From: Lichenostomus cassidix
Taxonomy: Eukaryota > Chordata > Aves > Passeriformes > Meliphagidae
Assembly: GCA_008360975.2 (NCBI GenBank)
Contig: CM039179.1
Span: forward strand, 56,272,666 to 56,336,665
DNA: 64,000 nucleotides
Reading direction: 5' to 3'
Of this stretch, positions 61,141 through 64,000 are shown piece after piece. The notes beneath the pieces were generated by a model, which was not told where the DNA came from, did not search any database, and saw nothing but the letters and a program-made list of their open reading frames with translations. The translations under genes and the position numbers were made by a program. Within the stretch, counting starts at the first letter, position 1. Each line of letters begins with the position of its first letter.

Positions 61141-62262
61141 GAGGCTTAGCTTTCTTTGCTCTTCTGTATTTAAACCAGATCATAACACTGAAACAGTACT
61201 TGAGTTTTTTAAGTTCTAGTGTGCAGTTTCCTTTATGACAACCAGATATGAAGGTCCATCTCCTTAACCAAACATCCTTGCTATCTAGTTAACAAAGAAT
61301 CCTTGAAGGGACCTAGGACTAATTATGCCTTTATTTACTGAATATCTTATATCAAATTAGAATGTGTTAAAAAAAAATAAACTTATGAGAATTTATATTC
61401 TTTCAACCAGACATGCCATCCTCTTCTTGCAGCTTAGCCAAAAGTATGACAAATGCCATGATCTTTACACCAAATCTTGGTCGGCTATAAGAAATTCTGA
61501 GTAATTGTCTCATTTTAGTGGAAATACTCTGTTTTTACACTGGCAAACAATGGAAAGCAGTGTCTCACTTATGTATTTCTCTCCTTATTTTATGAATCTC
61601 CTTAATGAAGGCAATACAAGGTTTATGTACTTGTCCACCTACTTTTTGATTCTCCTTAATTAATGTTACACTTTAAAAAAAAAATTCATAGTTGCTCTTT
61701 TTATTGTATTTTTTCACTAAAATTAAAATTGAAGATAAATCAAGGAAAGGAGAAATAAAGAATCATAAATTCCTGAAAAAGTGAAATACAGAAACTTTAA
61801 AATATCAAAATGCAATTTGCTATCAGCACTAATTAGAGCTATGAAAACAGTTATATCACAGCTATAGGAAAAAATGTTAATTTTTAAAAAACCCTGGATT
61901 TATCCTTTTCAGTGTCATAATTATTATTCTGCCACCTTCTGGAACCATTATGAGCAAATTGTTCAAGTAACTCTGTCAGAGCAGGAAGAGAGACAGTTTC
62001 ACTGTTTCCCATAACTTCTTATGAGACTCACATCATTATGGACTTCTCAATCAAGTGTGGATTGGAAGATCATTCAAGTCTACCTGTCATTTTAAGTCAA
62101 AATTTTTAACCTCGGGATGCAGCTGACAGTCTTGTTGTTGTCATTCTTTCAATCAAGGAGATAAATTAATAAAAAGAACCTTTTTACAAAATGTGCACAG
62201 ATGTTGGTCCTTTTCATACATCAAGAAGTTAAATTGCTTTTATTTTCAGAGTGCCCAAGATT
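61141..62262. other. A+T-rich non-coding DNA
   Basis: No recognised element. 61970-62170 is less repetitive and slightly richer in G+C; it could be a conserved element, which cannot be judged here. Confidence 0.5.
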
Positions 62263-62307
62263 AAAAACAAAACAAAACAAAACAAAACAAAACAAAACAA
62301 AACAAAA
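62263..62307. repeat. (AAAAC)n microsatellite
   Basis: About nine pentanucleotide copies without interruption. Confidence 0.95.
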
Positions 62308-64000
62308 TTATGAATTGGCCTGTATCTACCTCATAAAGCAGTCACCAAATTAAAAATAAAAAAATCTATTGTCTAAAATATTAGATAAAATAAAAGGGCT
62401 AATTTTAATTTTCAGCTAGTGAATTCAAATATAAACTATTTGCATGGTGTAAAAATAAAGATTTATCAGGTGAACTCTTTATTTTTATGAAATATTAGTA
62501 TATGGATTTTTGATGTCTCCTGGGGACCAGTGTTTTGGCCTCTTTCAATTACAGAAAACCTATGCAGAATTCAGAGAAAATATTGTGGTTTGTTTTATTT
62601 ATGACTCATTCTTTTCCTGCCATATTTTGGCTGGGTTCAGACATAGGTAAATGAAGTTACAGCAAGAAAACAATGTAGGCGGCGTTGAAAAAATAGCGTT
62701 GCAGTAAGTGATTGAAAAAATGAAAATTTGTCTTTGAAAAACAAAAAGAAGAGAGAGAAAATTAAACAATAAGTAGATTAAATGGGGGAGCTTAATATTG
62801 TACAACAACAGATGGAAGCTTTGCCTACAACGTGAAGGAAATAAATTAGTAAACCAATAATACCTTTAATATGTGTCTGCATTTACTTATCATGCTACAT
62901 GAAGCTAGCTTTATTGCTGATGGCCTGAGGATAAACATCTATGTTCTCAGAACCAATATTACCTTTAGCATTTATATAAGGGTTGAATTATGTGTAAAAC
63001 TAGAGAGAGAGAGATTAGGGATTTCTGTGCATCTGTTTGTTTAGCTTTGAGTGTGGGTTTTCTTAAAATAAACTTTTATTTTTTAATATTATTTTTAAAT
63101 TTAATTAGCTTTTTGACAATATGAAAGAGGTGTTTTAATTCTCCTTTTATCTCTAGAAAAAATAAATATAGTAAGACAGAGACTAGAGCTAATAACAGTA
63201 GCTTTGCAGCCTGTTCTCAGTACTTGTGATGCAGTATCCAAATATTTGTGAGATAAGGGCTGAAGAATAATACTTATGTGTGCGCATGTGTGAGAGTGTG
63301 TGTGCTTGTGTGTGAGAGAGAGGAAATTACAAGATCAATCATTACATGACACATACTATCTGAGGCAGTCTGTTTTATGCGCATTTATCCATGTAGCTGG
63401 ATTATTATTATTTTGAACACACAAAAAATAGCAACAGAGAAATCTTTCCTCTTTTCTCCACAGTGTTGTTTCTCTAGAAATATTTTCCAATGCAAGGTTG
63501 AGGTCAACATGGTTTGCTTGTATGTAACATAAGACAACATTTCCTCATACACTAATTCATTTGTGGCTGAAGACTTCAGATCATACTTCATTTACTGTAC
63601 ATGTAAAGCTTATAGGTCGCACAGAGAAGCATATTAAGGAAAGTAAAAAACATCAGGAACAAAAGCCTTTAGTTGCAATCACTCAGTATTCAGAAATATG
63701 GGTCTCAAAACATCCAAAAAAACCCAAAACACCCATGTTGGTGACTTAAAAATCTGATATTTAAGAAATGCTGAATGCTGACAGCTTTGATTTACCTTTT
63801 TCTTCCTACTTGGGAGTAGGACCTTTTTTCTTTGAAGACTCAGCAACTATGATCTTGATAGAGGAAACCAAAGGTAGTTTTGGAGAGAGGAGCACCACAG
63901 TTGCTAAAGGGGAAAAAACGTAATAGGAACCTAACTAGGCACAGGGAAAGGAAAGATTTTGTTAAGTGGGAGAGGGGAAGAGCTGCTGCAAAATATTTTG
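62308..64000. other. A+T-rich non-coding DNA with a short TG/GA repeat
   Basis: A mixed TG and GA repeat occupies about 63280-63322. No gene, RNA or transposon was recognised to the end of the window. Confidence 0.5.

Overview
This window reads as an A+T-rich stretch of vertebrate, almost certainly bird, nuclear DNA. The main evidence is a series of CR1 retrotransposon pieces: one ends in the typical avian 3' tail (tandem copies of attctgtg, near 22645-22662), and several others are antisense copies of the same family. There are also at least four or five retroviral LTR sites of the kinds scattered through bird genomes. There are no operons, ribosome binding sites or long reading frames; the longest ATG-initiated frame is 151 codons and lacks hallmarks. 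The window is best read as a gene desert or the inside of a very large intron.

Layout. 0-12 kb is mostly unique A+T-rich DNA with a CR1 tail (1.74-1.81 kb), a hairpin (4.44-4.50 kb), a diverged direct duplication (4.61-4.78 and 5.44-5.59 kb), and an 88-codon signal-peptide-like frame on the minus strand (7.66-7.93 kb). 12.7-15.0 kb holds two antisense CR1 pieces, one about 1.2 kb long. At 17-18.5 kb there are two weakly supported exon-like segments. 20.5-22.7 kb holds a degenerate LTR with TATA box and polyadenylation signal, then a 3'-complete CR1. 22.7-36 kb is mostly unique DNA with simple repeats (29.4, 33.1, 33.6, 35.35 kb) and an old palindromic, CpG-containing segment at 31.9-32.3 kb.

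36.66-38.16 kb is a sense-oriented LTR split by a 460-bp LTR in the opposite orientation, flanked by a 5-bp target duplication. 42-48.4 kb contains four CR1 relics of different ages. 56.42-57.52 kb is a second nest: a sense LTR split by a 509-bp antisense LTR with a perfect 6-bp target duplication. 57.9-58.8 kb is an old antisense CR1, and 60.45-61.14 kb another LTR-derived element. The rest is unique A+T-rich DNA, some of which could be conserved regulatory sequence, but that cannot be judged from a single sequence.

No gene is confidently present, so there is no gene set acting together. The repeats give a relative history: turtle-like ancient CR1 first, avian CR1 copies later, LTR insertions, then LTRs inserted into LTRs. 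Family assignments rest on remembered consensus sequences and were not computed; boundaries are approximate unless a target duplication is cited.
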